Positions 32,755 through 43,860 of a stretch of DNA of 64,000 nucleotides are shown piece by piece (positions within the stretch are counted from its first letter, which is position 1; each line of letters opens with the position of its first letter). The stretch is from Vombatus ursinus (lineage: Eukaryota; Chordata; Mammalia; Diprotodontia; Vombatidae). The position numbers and the translations under genes were made by a program. The notes beneath the pieces were generated by a model that worked only from the letters and a program-made list of their open reading frames with translations, had not been told where the DNA came from and ran no database searches. The stretch is from assembly GCF_900497805.2 (NCBI RefSeq), contig NW_020954569.1:22431903-22495902 (forward strand), read 5' to 3'.

Positions 32755-33815
32755 ATGACTCTTTAAGTTGTGAATATTTTAAATAAAATAATCATCTGCA
32801 GACATCGGAAGATTATCTGAAGATTTCTGGTGTCACACCTGGCAGAGAGGTGGAATTGTTGTTTTGTGTCATGAGACGAAGGTCACTATATATGAGGAGG
32901 CTTTGATTTGAGGGTTTAAAAACCAGAGTAAAACTTTTAAGCAAAGCAATACATTGAAGTAATAAAAGAGGAAATAGTAATAGTAAACTGAGCACGGAGG
33001 AGTCACAAGAAACTAAGGACAGAAAACATAGAAGATTTTGAGAGAAGCTGCTTCTGGCTATGATAGTAACATTTCCAGTCATCTATGATTATATTCTATT
33101 GGAAGCTATTTCATTTAACTGAGATGAGAACAATCAAGCTGTTTTGTGCCAATTAGAGAAGTTGATTCACCACTAACTATTAGTGTTCAATTCGGAATGT
33201 CTTCCCCAAATAACTGAACATTATTAACATTGTGAAACTTTTTAAGAGATAGACAAGACCAAAAACAAATTTACGTGAAAACCTAATACGTTGTTCTTTG
33301 GTTTCTAGGTTTATTTATTTATTTTTTTGCTTTGTTTTGTTTTGTTTTTGTTTTTATTTTGTATTTTTTTTATTTTGAGGGTATTGGTTTTTGCTTGTTG
33401 TGTTTATCCCTTCTCTATCAGGTATATTATACAAACCAAGTTCCAATTATGTGTCTCCTTTTTAAGTGCCAAAAATCAACCATCATAAATGTCTTCTAGA
33501 TCAGTCAACAGCACTTGACAAAAATAAATATTTTTGCTTTTGAAATTATCACTGGGTCCACAGGTAGGAGTGGCTAAATTTTTTTGCATGAAAAGAAGTT
33601 TGGAATCCAAATAGTAAAAAGATTTCATCTATTCTTGGATTATACAGCTACCTCTTTTCCTCCGATTATGGGAACACTCCTTTATTGTATAATACTGCAA
33701 CTTTATGCATCATTGTGCTCCAGTAAGTTTATCACTATAACATGATATGGCAAATCCATTATGGTACTGGAGTGAATATTCCCCAGGGTGCTAAATTTAT
33801 GGTTTTCTTGGCATT
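32755..33815. other. Non-coding stretch, nothing recognised
   Basis: A T-rich run at 33309-33380 and no recognised gene or repeat. The minus-strand frame 32813-33082 has no domain. Confidence 0.5.
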
Positions 33816-33819
33816 CAGT

Positions 33820-34290
33820 GCAATCCAGTACAAATTGGGTGGTAGAGAACACCAGCTTTAGAAAAGAGTACTGAGTTTGAATTTTGGTTCTGTAATTTAC
33901 TACATTAGTAACTGCAGTATATAACCACTGAAGCTCCTTCAACTCACATAATAAAATATTCTGTAATAATTATGTAATCCTGGAAGAAAATCACTTCTTT
34001 AAAAAAAAGAAAAAGAAAAAGAAAAAGGGGCAGCTAGGTGGCACAATGGATAGAGCACTGGCCCTAAAGTCAGGAGGACCTGAGTTCAAATCTGGCCTCA
34101 GACACATAACTTACCAGCTGTGTGACTCTGGGCAAGTCACTTAACCCCATTGCCTAGCCAAAAAAAAAAAAAAAGTCACTTCTCTAGGCCTCTAGAAATA
34201 AGTTATGTAGCCATATCATCTATAATATACCATCAGTAAAATGAGGGCATTAAGCCAAATGACTTCTAAGGGTCCTTCTGGCTTTAATCC
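33820..34290 (+). mobile_element. MIR3-like SINE with L3-type tail, split by WSINE1
   Basis: 'aaagagtactgagtttgaat' and 'tttggttctgtaatttacta' form the 5' part. After the SINE at 34028-34173, 'agtaaaatgagggcattaag' and 'gacttctaagggtccttctg' form the L3-like tail. The frames inside are not genes. Confidence 0.6.
34028..34173 (+). mobile_element. WSINE1-like SINE
   Basis: Complete head to A14 tail. The best target duplication is aatcacttct / agtcacttct (about 33988-33997 and 34174-34183). An A/AG-rich stretch of about 30 bases then lies between the left duplication and the SINE head, which is not usual. Confidence 0.92.
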
Positions 34291-34427
34291 TATGATTATT
34301 AATCAAATAAAATTAAAGGAGGCTATTGAGTGGACCTTCATTTGCTCTTAGAGTAAATGTCTATACACTTCTCTTTTACCTTCTTTCCTGCAGTGCCTCC
34401 ACTTCTCAAGTTGTCCTATAGCCTGTT

Positions 34428-34672
34428 CTGTTGTTCAGCCGTGTCCAACTCTTCTTGACCTTGTGGACCATAGTCTGCCAGTACTGTTCATGGGGTTTTC
34501 TGGGAAAGAATTGGAGGGGTTTGCCATTCCCTTCTCTAGTGGAGTAAGGCAAACAGAGGTTAAATGACTTGCCCAGGGTCACACAGTTGGTAAGAGTCTG
34601 AGGCCCTATTTGAACTTGTCTTCCTGACTCAAGGCCCAGGGCTCTACCCACTAAGCCACCTCTCTGCTTCTT
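34428..34672 (-). mobile_element. tRNA-type SINE with BovB-like RTE tail
   Basis: 'ctgttgttcagccgtgtcca', 'actcttcttgaccttgtgga', 'ccatagtctgccagtactgt', 'tcatggggttttctgggaaa' and 'gtttgccattcccttctcta', then the antisense tRNA part 'gacttgcccagggtcacaca'. The tail has an extra block ('gtggaccatag...tcatgggg') missing from the other MAR1-like copies here but present, from memory, in the BovB-derived tails of ruminant SINEs. Confidence 0.8.
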
Positions 34673-34889
34673 CTCCTCTAGATACTGTGCCTTTATTGGG
34701 GCACAGGGCTATTTGTTTTTTTAGAGGTTATTGTGGTTTAATGTGTTGCCTCCGTATTACTCCCAACCTTTTTTGTTTGTTTGTTTTTATCTAAAGTGTT
34801 GTTTTAGTTTCTGTTTTTAGTCAGTAGACCTTTTCTTCACTGTCATTTTATTGGCTGCTCCCCATCCTTCCTTAACTCTTCTCCTAAAC

Positions 34890-35064
34890 TGGGGGTGGGG
34901 AACCTGTGGCCTCCAGGCCACATGTGGCCCTCTAGGTCCTCGTGCAGTCTTTTGACTGAATCCATACAGAACAAATCCCATTAATAAAAGGATTTGTTTT
35001 GTAAAACTTGGGCTTAGTTAAAAGGATGCACCCGGGCCTCTAGGCCACAGGTTCCCCACCCCTG
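34890..35064. mobile_element. 175-bp hAT-type MITE with long inverted ends
   Basis: The left end is 'tgggggtggggaacctgtgg' and the right end, reverse complemented, is 'caggggtggggaacctgtgg'; the complementarity continues inward for most of the element ('ggcctccaggcc' / 'ggcctagaggcc', 'aacaaatcc...ggatttgtt'). Flanking 8-mers tcctaaac and gtctaaac (34882-34889, 35065-35072) agree at six of eight positions, as expected for hAT. There is no coding capacity. Confidence 0.85.
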
Positions 35065-35069
35065 GTCTA

Positions 35070-35395
35070 AACTTTTACTGACTGACTCTGTCATTTTTTT
35101 CTTATTTCTTTTCTCTTTTATCATTATTTTCAGCTTTTTTTTTTTTTTAGGAGTGCCTTGCTTTTTATAGGAATCGTGAGGCAATCAAGACATCCTTTCC
35201 TTCTTGTCAAAGAATGAGGCAGGCATGGCACCAGCAGGGTGTACCCCAGAGGTGTTTAATACAGCTGAGCTTTGATCAGGGCATTTTTTAAAAACTTTTT
35301 TTGTTTACTACCACTCATTTTAAATATAAAGAAACAGAGAATTAAGTAAGCTTGCTCAAAGTCATGGGCTCAGGTGTAGGGACTAGATCAATGAT
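35070..35395. other. Non-coding stretch, weak MIR-like text
   Basis: 35325-35390 ('gaaacagagaattaagtaag', 'ctcaaagtcatgggctcagg') faintly resembles an antisense MIR core. Nothing else seen. Confidence 0.35.
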
Positions 35396-35399
35396 TTCA

Positions 35400-35605
35400 T
35401 TCATTTAGGAAACTCCCAGATGAATAAACTCTCTACCAATGCAAGTTGGCAGTTATAATCTTAGAGGATTGCCTAGGACACTAACAGGGTTAAGTGACTT
35501 TCCAAGGGTCACACAGCAAATATATATCATAAGAAGGGCTTAAGTCAAGTTCTTCCAATCTCCAAAACCAGCTTTCTATCTATTATGTCACACTCCCTCT
35601 TTAGG
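35400..35605 (-). mobile_element. MIR-related SINE, antisense, extended variant
   Basis: 'ggaaactcccagatgaataa', 'actctctaccaatgcaagtt', 'gggttaagtgactttccaag', 'ggtcacacagcaaatatata' and 'tctatctattatgtcacact' have the same layout as the copy at 27545-27765. Confidence 0.65.
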
Positions 35606-35609
35606 TCAT

Positions 35610-36820
35610 ATAGGTAAAACAGGCTCAGAGAGGATCTGAATACAGGTCTTTCTTTCTTTCTTTCTTCAAAGCCTGAACTTTGAAGCACCATGCTAAGTGC
35701 CGAGGATATAAAGAATGTTAATAGCATGTTCTCTGCCTGAAGAGCAAAGATTTTTTTTTTCTTTTTATTTGTATCTCTAGCACATAACTGGAAATTGTCA
35801 TAAAACATATTTAACAATATTTTCTTTTTTTTAGTAATAATTCTTGTGTTGATTAAGTGTGCATTGTTTTGGTGTTCTTTCTTACCTTAATCTGTTAGAA
35901 TAGTGAACAGTTTAATATCCAGAACAGAATTAATCAGAAGTTTCCAGCTTTTGGACTGAATTGGAGCTTGTTATCCATGATAGGAAAATGATCATTATAA
36001 GCCCATGTAATTCAAAGCTGAGTCCATAGGGTTCCTGCAGGTGGGACTGGATGGACTATTGTTATAACTCTGTGTGTAAGTGCACAAACATGTTCATGTG
36101 AAAACAATGAAAGGATTTATTTATTGTTGTGAAGTTTATATCACACTCTGTGGTTCTGTCAAGGCAGCTTCCAATAAGACTATCAAACACAGGCAATGTT
36201 ATTAAAGTTGCTGTTGAACAGATGCATTTATCATATAACATCATTCCTCAACAAATGAACAATTCCCTTTTAATAACTCAACTATATTATGATTGTCTAC
36301 TAAATTTCAATATGTCAAACCATAACCCTCATTAAATTACCCACTGTAGGCATCTGATGTTTCTTTAATAGAAGTAAGAATGACCAGGAGAGATGGTAGG
36401 AAGAAAGTTGCATTTTTTTTTTCATTTTTTAAGTCAGGAAATTTTTCTTTCCTTTTATAAAATATTCTAAACACTTCAGATCCCTCAGCATTTATTTCAC
36501 CTTTGAATTCTCTCAGATTAGGTTGATTCTGCATGTAAAATAGATGCCACTATTTCTTTTGAATTACAAACAAGTAACATATATTTTCACATAGCAGAAA
36601 TTCAAGAAACAAAGAGAAAATTTTGAGTCTATTAATGTATCAATTGGGTGAAAAATTGCTAGCATGATTTAACAATCAGAACTGCCCTGAATTAAAAATT
36701 ATTAAGTTCCCATCAGGAATCACGTCTTACTTCCAAGCTCCTCATCTCACATTTATTTTTAATAGACAAAGGAGTACAAACCAATAGGACAATGGCATGT
36801 ACATTTCTTCCCTGACTTCT
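35610..36820. other. Non-coding AT-rich stretch
   Basis: Only T-runs and a short (TTTC)n at 35648-35665 stand out. Confidence 0.5.
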
Positions 36821-36824
36821 GTCT

Positions 36825-36990
36825 TCACAACAACCCTTTTGCATTGGTACTACTGGTGTGTTATTGTCCCTGTTTTCTGCACAAGGAAACAAGTACAGAG
36901 ATTAAATGACTTAGTCACACAAGCTGTGACTGTAATGGGAACTGAACTCAGGGTCCTATGGACTCTGAGTAGGTGCTTTTCTGCATAATA
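36825..36990 (-). repeat. MIR-class SINE, antisense
   Basis: 'ttctgcacaaggaaacaagt', 'agattaaatgacttagtcac', 'gggaactgaactcagggtcc' and 'actctgagtaggtgctttt' are in antisense MIR order. The plus frame at 36797-36988 is inside it. Confidence 0.6.
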
Positions 36991-36999
36991 AATCAAGAA

Positions 37000-38200
37000 T
37001 GTTTATACTCAAAAGTTTTCCTACCTTCTCCCTAGCACTATCAATTGAGATTTGGTTGTGGGCAATGTATAATTATGTCCACAATGTACAGTTATGTCAG
37101 GAAAACATTATTCATCAAAACTCATTATGAGAAAAGAAGATTGTTTAAATTGTATATTTTAAGTGAAGCAGAAATTTGAAGCAAGTATGGAAATTTTCAA
37201 AGAACTACCTTTGATATATCATAAAAATGTGTCTTTTCTACTTTACAGCATAGAGTATGAATATAAACCTGTTTATTCAATTCTTTGGTTTCAATGAATT
37301 AGATGGATTCTCAAATTATTATTTCAAATATGTCTGAAAAAACTAAATAGGCACTCTAATGAGCCAAACTCACCATGTCTGCCATGCATTAATGCCAGTA
37401 TTTCTGATCTGTATACCTACTCTCTGCATATGGATACATGGGGAAAATATTGGATATGGCCAGGTCAGTAAGGTATTTCCCATCAAATTAATGATTAAAT
37501 CACATTGTCACACACCGACTTTTCAAAGGGGTTAAAAATATGTAATCACTGGTGACTTTTTTTTTTGACATAGCACAAAGAGGAAATTCAGTCACTATGT
37601 GGTTAATTCAGATAGACTGACTTACTATAACTACAAACCACAAAAAAGTAAGCCATATGTTTGTTTAGCTTGAATTATATAAATAATTAGCAACATTGAT
37701 CAAATACACTGATGACAACCAAAGCTTTTTTACATTGTGTTATGTAGACAGATTGTGAGGTTGTAGTTGTGGCTATTGTTGTTTACTTTTCTTCTGTCAG
37801 TGAGATTGTCTTCTGTAATGCCCTGATACCAGTTAATTAAATTTGCCCCAGATGCAATTAAGGCTGGTTTTTCATTTACTGAACAACCCTATCAAGTAAA
37901 ATACTTATGACCATTGATGAGTATGTAATCTGTGGCACAAATTAATATGTTTTGTTATATCATCCAGTTTATGATATATGCTCAAAAATGGTGAATATTA
38001 TTTTCCCTGGATATGATTTACATATTATATATCTATTTATTACTCTATGCCTATGTTACTATGCCTGAATATGCAGTATCACATTTTCTAGGCCATGAAG
38101 GTTTTATTTTTTAAGCATTTTTTCTGGAAAGCTTTAATTGCCTTGCACTATTGATTATTTCAATCATATGCAATTTTTTCAGTCAAATTATCTCTAAATA
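37000..38200. other. Unique AT-rich segment
   Basis: No repeat recognised over 1.2 kb. It includes 37820-37960, rich in TTAATTA-type motifs (see findings). Confidence 0.4.
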
Positions 38201-38207
38201 AAGGTTT

Positions 38208-38450
38208 AATAAAAGCAACTAGATGGGTTAGTGGATAGAACAGTGGGTCTAGAGTCAGGGAGACCTGAGTTCAAATTTGGCCTCAGACACTTTCTAACTC
38301 AATCCCTAAGGAAACTAAGCTTCAGTTTCCTCATTCTTAAAATGAGGATAGTACTACCACCTACCTCACAAGGTTGTTGTGAGGACTGAGAATATTTGTA
38401 AAGTACTTAGCATAGTGCCTAGCACATAGTAGGTGCTTATGTCTTTCTTT
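38208..38450 (+). mobile_element. MIR/THER1-class SINE, complete
   Basis: 'gtggatagaacagtgggtct', 'cagggagacctgagttcaaa', 'gcttcagtttcctcattctt', 'ccacctacctcacaaggttg', 'ttgtgaggactgagaatatt', 'tagtgcctagcacatagtag'. Full head-to-tail order in about 240 bases, though the box-B side is shortened. Confidence 0.8.
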
Positions 38451-38559
38451 CTAATAGCATGTATGACCTTTCTTCTACCTTTCCTTCTTCAGGTCATGAT
38501 CCAAAATAAGGATCTATTTCCCCAGAAAAAATACGAGTGAAGTAGTCACAGGATTGTTT

Positions 38560-38708
38560 TTCCACCATTAGTAGAATGGTGAGGAACAGAAGAAATACTT
38601 GAGTCAGTTAAACTGTATGTGCCTCAATTTCCTCATCTGTAAATGAAGGGGTTTGACTAGATGACCCTAAAGTGCTTTATATTTCTAGAGTTATAATTCT
38701 ATGATCCT
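38560..38708 (+). repeat. MIR3-like SINE 3' part with L3-type tail
   Basis: 'gcctcaatttcctcatctgt', 'ggggtttgactagatgaccc' and 'ctagagttataattctatga' match. Confidence 0.65.
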
Positions 38709-38709
38709 G

Positions 38710-39765
38710 TGGGTGGGTGAAGGCAGGCAGAGGACTCAGCATTGTTTTACCTGTGTAGATTAAAGACAGTTTTCTTTTTTTTTAAGAATTTAAAAACTGT
38801 TTGTTGATTTCTGGTTCATTGCATTGGACTCCATAGAAAAGACCTTTCATCACCCCACACACATACACACAGAGACAAAAAAAGACACACACAGACACAC
38901 AACACACAAGGTGGAAAATAATCATAAAATACCCTTGTTCTATTAAAAAGGAGAACTAGCTCTTCCATTCTGTACACCCAGAAGCAAGTTCACTAAGTCC
39001 CTCCCCAATAAATGAGTTGGTAGCAGCATACTGTGCGTGTTCAAAGGACTGGGCTACCTCTGTCCTGACAATTCTAAAATCAGTCTCTTATCTAAAATAA
39101 TCAGTGAAGTACAAAAGAGTTTTTTTTTTAAATTAAAATAAATTCATTTAATTAAAGTGAGTGAAAAAAATTAATGTCTTTGTTCATTTATAAAATAGCA
39201 ATAGTTCTGAGGAAATGTTCAAAACAGACATGTCAAATTTAATATTTTTTTTCCATTATGACAAATGGAACTGAAGTTGACATACAGCAAAATTTGTGTC
39301 CCTGATACCTCATAATGATATCAGCCATGCAATACTAGAATAATATGCTTGACTTAGGATGTAACCATCTTCCAGAGACAGGACAACTGACTGAACTGAG
39401 ATCATATTGAGCCTACTCTATGGGAAAAACAGAGTGAGAAACAGAGTGCTTAAATCTTAGCTAAAGATGAGAATCTGACACAGAGATTTATAAACACTTG
39501 ACTGAGTGAACTTCAAAGACCAATGGTTGCTTGTGCTAGTAGAGAAATTTTATTACTATCAAACCACAAGGGGAATATTTGAAAAGAATGATCACTGTAG
39601 CATGGAAAATCTACAAAATGCCTCTTTCCATTCAATCCCACCCCATGTGAGTTATAAAACACTGCTAAAGTAATGATCTAATTATTGAATTTTTGTACCT
39701 TTTTTTCTCAGAATGTATAAATTCCATACCTAAGATCATTTAAAAAAATTTTTATTACCTGTATA
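38710..39765. other. Non-coding stretch with a short (CA)n tract
   Basis: CA/ACACAG-rich at 38858-38910. No gene or other repeat recognised. Confidence 0.5.
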
Positions 39766-39767
39766 TT

Positions 39768-39895
39768 AATCAATCAACAAGCATTAATTAAGTACCTACC
39801 ACATGCCAAGCATTGTTAGGCCGTAAGGATAATAAAACAAAACTAAATAAATAAAAAAAAAAAAAACAGTCCCTGTCTTCCAGGGGCTTATGTTT
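39768..39895 (-). repeat. L2-type 3'-end module, antisense
   Basis: 'caacaagcattaattaagta', 'cctaccacatgccaagcatt', 'aaggataataaaacaaaact' and 'cagtccctgtcttccagggg' match the reverse-complemented L2 tail. Confidence 0.7.
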
Positions 39896-39899
39896 TGGT

Positions 39900-41615
39900 T
39901 TTGGGCTGGACAAATGCATGTCTGAAAGCTACAATTTAAAGCCAACCTTCAAGCATTTACTTAAGTGCTAGTATTTTTTTCAACCTCTGTGAAGAGAAAG
40001 AAAAGATGAAATAGTTATTGTTGCACATAGAAGTTTGTTGATTTATTTTGGACTTTCAGGTTACTTAAAAGTGGTTTTCTGTTTATTCAGTCACACTAGG
40101 GTCTTTCGGGCCCCTTAGTTAAATTTACACTATTCTTTTTAGTTTCTTTTTTTTTTTCTACAATAATATATTATGCCAAACATGACTTTAAAATCCCCTT
40201 TATCAGCACACACATCAGTGAACTCTACTTGCTGGTGTCTGGAACCAAGCTAATCAAGATTAATGGATTCATTTACCAGATGGTTACAATGTTATTAAAA
40301 TGCAAATGGTTAGTTTCTGCTAATTGTTTAACATCAGATACAATTAATCAGGGGAGTTTTCTGCTTTCTCCCAGTCTGAGTACAGTTCACCTCAAAGGTT
40401 TAACATGAAAGACAAAAACTTAAGTATTCTCTTCTTCCCCACCCATACACCCCAAAGGAGGCTCAATCAACATGAAACAAAATAGAATATTGATTACATA
40501 TTTATGGGACTCGGAAAGAATCTTTTAGGACTATGTTTTGCTAATGAATGACTAAGTATCCAACTGATCTAGTCCATATAATCATATTCATTGGAATGTA
40601 GAAGTCAAATCCAAAGGCTTTAGGATACCAAAAAATATAAAAGGCTAAATTTTAACTAATGAAACTACACTTGGAAATTTGTTTACCCCAATGAGATATG
40701 AACTAACTCTTCCTCTACTCTAGGGATATCAAGGAAGGAGGAAGAATAAAAGAGGGAAAAAAAAAAACAACTTTTTTTCCTCCAAAGTTGGAGTTAACAA
40801 ACTTAGTAGTAATGATAGAAAAGGCAGTTTAATTAACAACAACAAAAGGATGTGGGCTTCAAAAGAGGGAAGGAATACCCAATTGCAATAAATAAAGGAG
40901 GGGGAAGGTTTACTAAATTGTTAAAATAACGAAAGGAAATTTAAATGAGAATTAAATAGAAAAATGGATTCAAGGATTACTTACAAAAAAAAAATTAGGA
41001 GATGGCGGATAACTCCAGGGTTCAAATGAAGCTATAAGATATAACTCTCACAAATGGGGGGGGGTGGTAAACTCACTATGAATAGTGAAGAGTTTTGGTA
41101 AAATATTAGATGAAACAATAAATCTCTTAGATAGCATTCTTTTCAAAAGCAGAAACTTCATATTTTTGTTTCACCTTTGTTTTCACAGGAAAGTATAGGC
41201 AATATTTACTTTTGGAAAAAAATTCAGACCTTATGTCAAGTTCACTTAGATTACAGGCTATTTAAATGAACTACAAATTCAATGAAGAGCCTCACTTGTC
41301 TTGATACTATTTTTTTTAATTTAATGAATTTTTTTTTTTAAAAATGTAGATCTGTAACCTGAAACTGTTAAGATCACAACATGTTTATAACAAAGTCATA
41401 GAAAAATGTTGGAAGACTATCATTAACTGACTTGGCTTTGGCCACATCCAGAGATTAGTTACTGTGCTAGAGTTTTGATGCTATGTTTTCAAAACTACCT
41501 ACTACTCCTCAGAATACAAGCCATATATATCCCCATTCCACTCTTTTGAAGATGTGGAAGATCCATGAGTGTGGTACATTAAATACATCACCAGACTTTT
41601 TCTGTTTGTTTATCA
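39900..41615. other. Unique AT-rich segment
   Basis: No repeat or gene recognised. It contains 40229-40400 with an octamer motif and clustered ATTA cores (see findings), and a G9 run at about 41057-41066. Confidence 0.4.
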
Positions 41616-41621
41616 GGGTTT

Positions 41622-41790
41622 TTGTTGTTGTTGTTGTTGTTGTTTTGTTTTAGGCAATTGGCGTTAAGTGACTTGCCCAGGGTCGCACAGCTAGTAAGTG
41701 TCAGGTGCTTCGTCTGAGGCCGGATTTGAACTAAGGTCCTCCTGACTTCAGAGCCAGTGCTCTATCCACTGCACCACCTAGCTGTCCCCC
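41622..41790 (-). mobile_element. WSINE1-like SINE with (TTG)n tail
   Basis: A (TTG)n tract of about 25 bases and 'ttttaggcaattggcgttaa' give the reversed tail, then 'gacttgcccagggtcgcaca', 'gtcctcctgacttcagagcc' and 'gcaccacctagctgtcccc' to the head at 41790. The low divergence implies a young copy. Confidence 0.92.
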
Positions 41791-42429
41791 TTTTTTGTTT
41801 TTTCTTTAAAGTATTATTTGTTATATGGGATGGCTCTCTTAGAAACAGAGAGAGGATACTGGAAGAAATTCTATTGATGTAAAAAAAGAGATATCAATAA
41901 ATTTTTTTTGAAGAGAATAAGAGGAAGATGGTAGAGAGAAGCCAGAAAGTTGCCTGAGTTCTCCCTAGTTTCCCTCAAAAATAATGTTAAATCAAGCCTC
42001 TAAAAGAATTCTGGAATGACAGAATCCATAAAAATATGGAGTGAAGCAATTTTCCAGACTAAGATAATTTAGGAGGACTTCAGGAAAAATTTGTTTCATT
42101 TGGGTAGAAGAGGTGCACAGCCCAGCCCCAGTGGTGTCCAGGAAAACCAGTGGGAGGCTCTTAGCCACAGGCACAGATCAGCAACCAAGGTATCTTGGTC
42201 CAGGCTCAGCAGACAGTGACACAACAGGCCAGCTGTAAGTCCTCCAGCCTCAGTACAGCAATCAAACTGCCAGCCCTGGAACCCAGGGCAAGGCAGACAT
42301 GACTAAGCCAGGACACTGTAGCATAGTGGTCAAGCCACCACCCCCAGAAGCCCTGTTGCAGAAGGTCAGCGACCAGACCACTGGCCCCTAATGCAGGTAG
42401 ATTGGGACAGTGCTGACTGTACCCCAGGA

Positions 42430-43860
42430 TCAGAGTTCAACTTTAAAAAATAAGCAAAAAATAAAAAAGAGACCTGAACATAGAAAGTTACTATGGTTAC
42501 AGGGAAGATCAAAAGACAAACTCAGAAGAGGACAACAGTGTAAAAATGCCTATATGTGAAGCCTCAAAGGGGTATTTGAATTGGTCTCAAACCCAAAAAA
42601 GGCCTCTTGGAAGAGCTCAAAAAGGATTTTAAAACTCAAGTAAGAGAGGTAGAAGAAAAACTGGGAAAATAAATGAGAGTTATGGAAGAGAATTATGAAA
42701 AAAAGTCAACACCTTGGAAAAGGAGTACAAAAATTGACTAAAGAAAGTAACTCCTTAAAAATAGAATTTATCATATGGGAAAAAATCTATTGAAGAAAGC
42801 AACTCCCTTAAAAGAAGAAGTGGTTATGTGATGGAAAATGCTATCCGCATCCAAAGAAAGAACTATGGAGTTTGAATGCAGATCAAAGCATACTATTTGC
42901 TATTTTTTTTTCTTCTTCTGTTGAGTTTTGTTTCCTCTTTCTGGTGGTTCCTCCTATTGGCTCTAATTTTTACTTACAACATCACTAACATGAAAATATG
43001 TTTAATAGGAATGTATATGTATAGCCTATATCAGATTGTGGGCCGTCTTGGGGAGGGTGGTGAGGAGGAAGGGGGAGAAAAATTTTAAACTCAAAAGCAT
43101 ATGGAAGTGATTGTTAATAAATCAAAATAAATAAGTTTGTATAAGTGGTCAAATGGAAAGAGGTACAAAAGCTCATTGAGGAAAATAATTCCTTAAAAAT
43201 TAGGATTGGGTGTGGAAGCTAAAGACTCAACGAGACATCAAGAATCAGTCAAATAAAATCAAAAGAATGGAAAAAAAAGAAGAAAATGTAAAATAACTCA
43301 TTGGAAAAACAATTGACCTGGAAAAGAGATCCAGGAGAGATAATTCAAGAATTATTGGACTACTTGAAAGTCATATAAAAAAAAAAAAAGCCTAGACAGC
43401 ATCTTTCAAGAAATTATGAAGGAAAACTACCCTAATGTCCTAGAGCCAGAGGGTAAAATAGTTATTGAAAAAAATCTATCAATCACCTCCTGAAAAAGAT
43501 CCCAAAATGAAAACTCCAAGGAATATTGTAGCCAAATTCCAGAACTATCAAGTCAAGGAGAAAATACTGTAAGCAGTCAGAGAGACACAATTCAAATATC
43601 AAGGAACTACAGCCAGGATTACACAGGGCTTAACAGCTTCTACATTAAAGGATTAGAGGGCTTGGCATATGCTACTCTAGAAGGCAAAAGAGCTTGGATT
43701 ACAACCAAGAATCAACTACCCAGCAAAAATTGAGCATAATCTTTCAGGGAGAAAAGATGGACATTCAACAAAATAGGGAAATTTCAAACTTTTCTGATCA
43801 CCAGAGCTGAACAGAAAATTTGCCTTTCAAATATAAGACTCAAGAGAAGCCTAATAAAGA
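42430..43860 (+). pseudogene. L1 ORF1, decayed (copy 2)
   Basis: The N-terminal region is near 42490, with 'cagggaagatcaaaagacaa' and an acidic patch, then a Lys/Glu-rich coiled-coil-type segment interrupted by the L1 fragment at 42831-43140. The later part, 'agcatctttcaagaaattat' to 'gccaaattccagaactatca', matches the C-terminal half seen at 5100-5570 in copy 1. No long open frame remains. Confidence 0.75.
42831..43140 (+). mobile_element. 5'-truncated L1 3' end inserted in L1 ORF1
   Basis: 'atggaaaatgctatccgcat', 'gaatgcagatcaaagcatac', 'atgtttaataggaatgtata' and 'gggccgtcttggggagggtg' are the last 310 bases of L1, the same text as 30900-31190. Flanks agaagtggttatgtg and ataagtggtcaaatg (42816-42830, 43141-43155) form a diverged target duplication. 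Confidence 0.88.
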
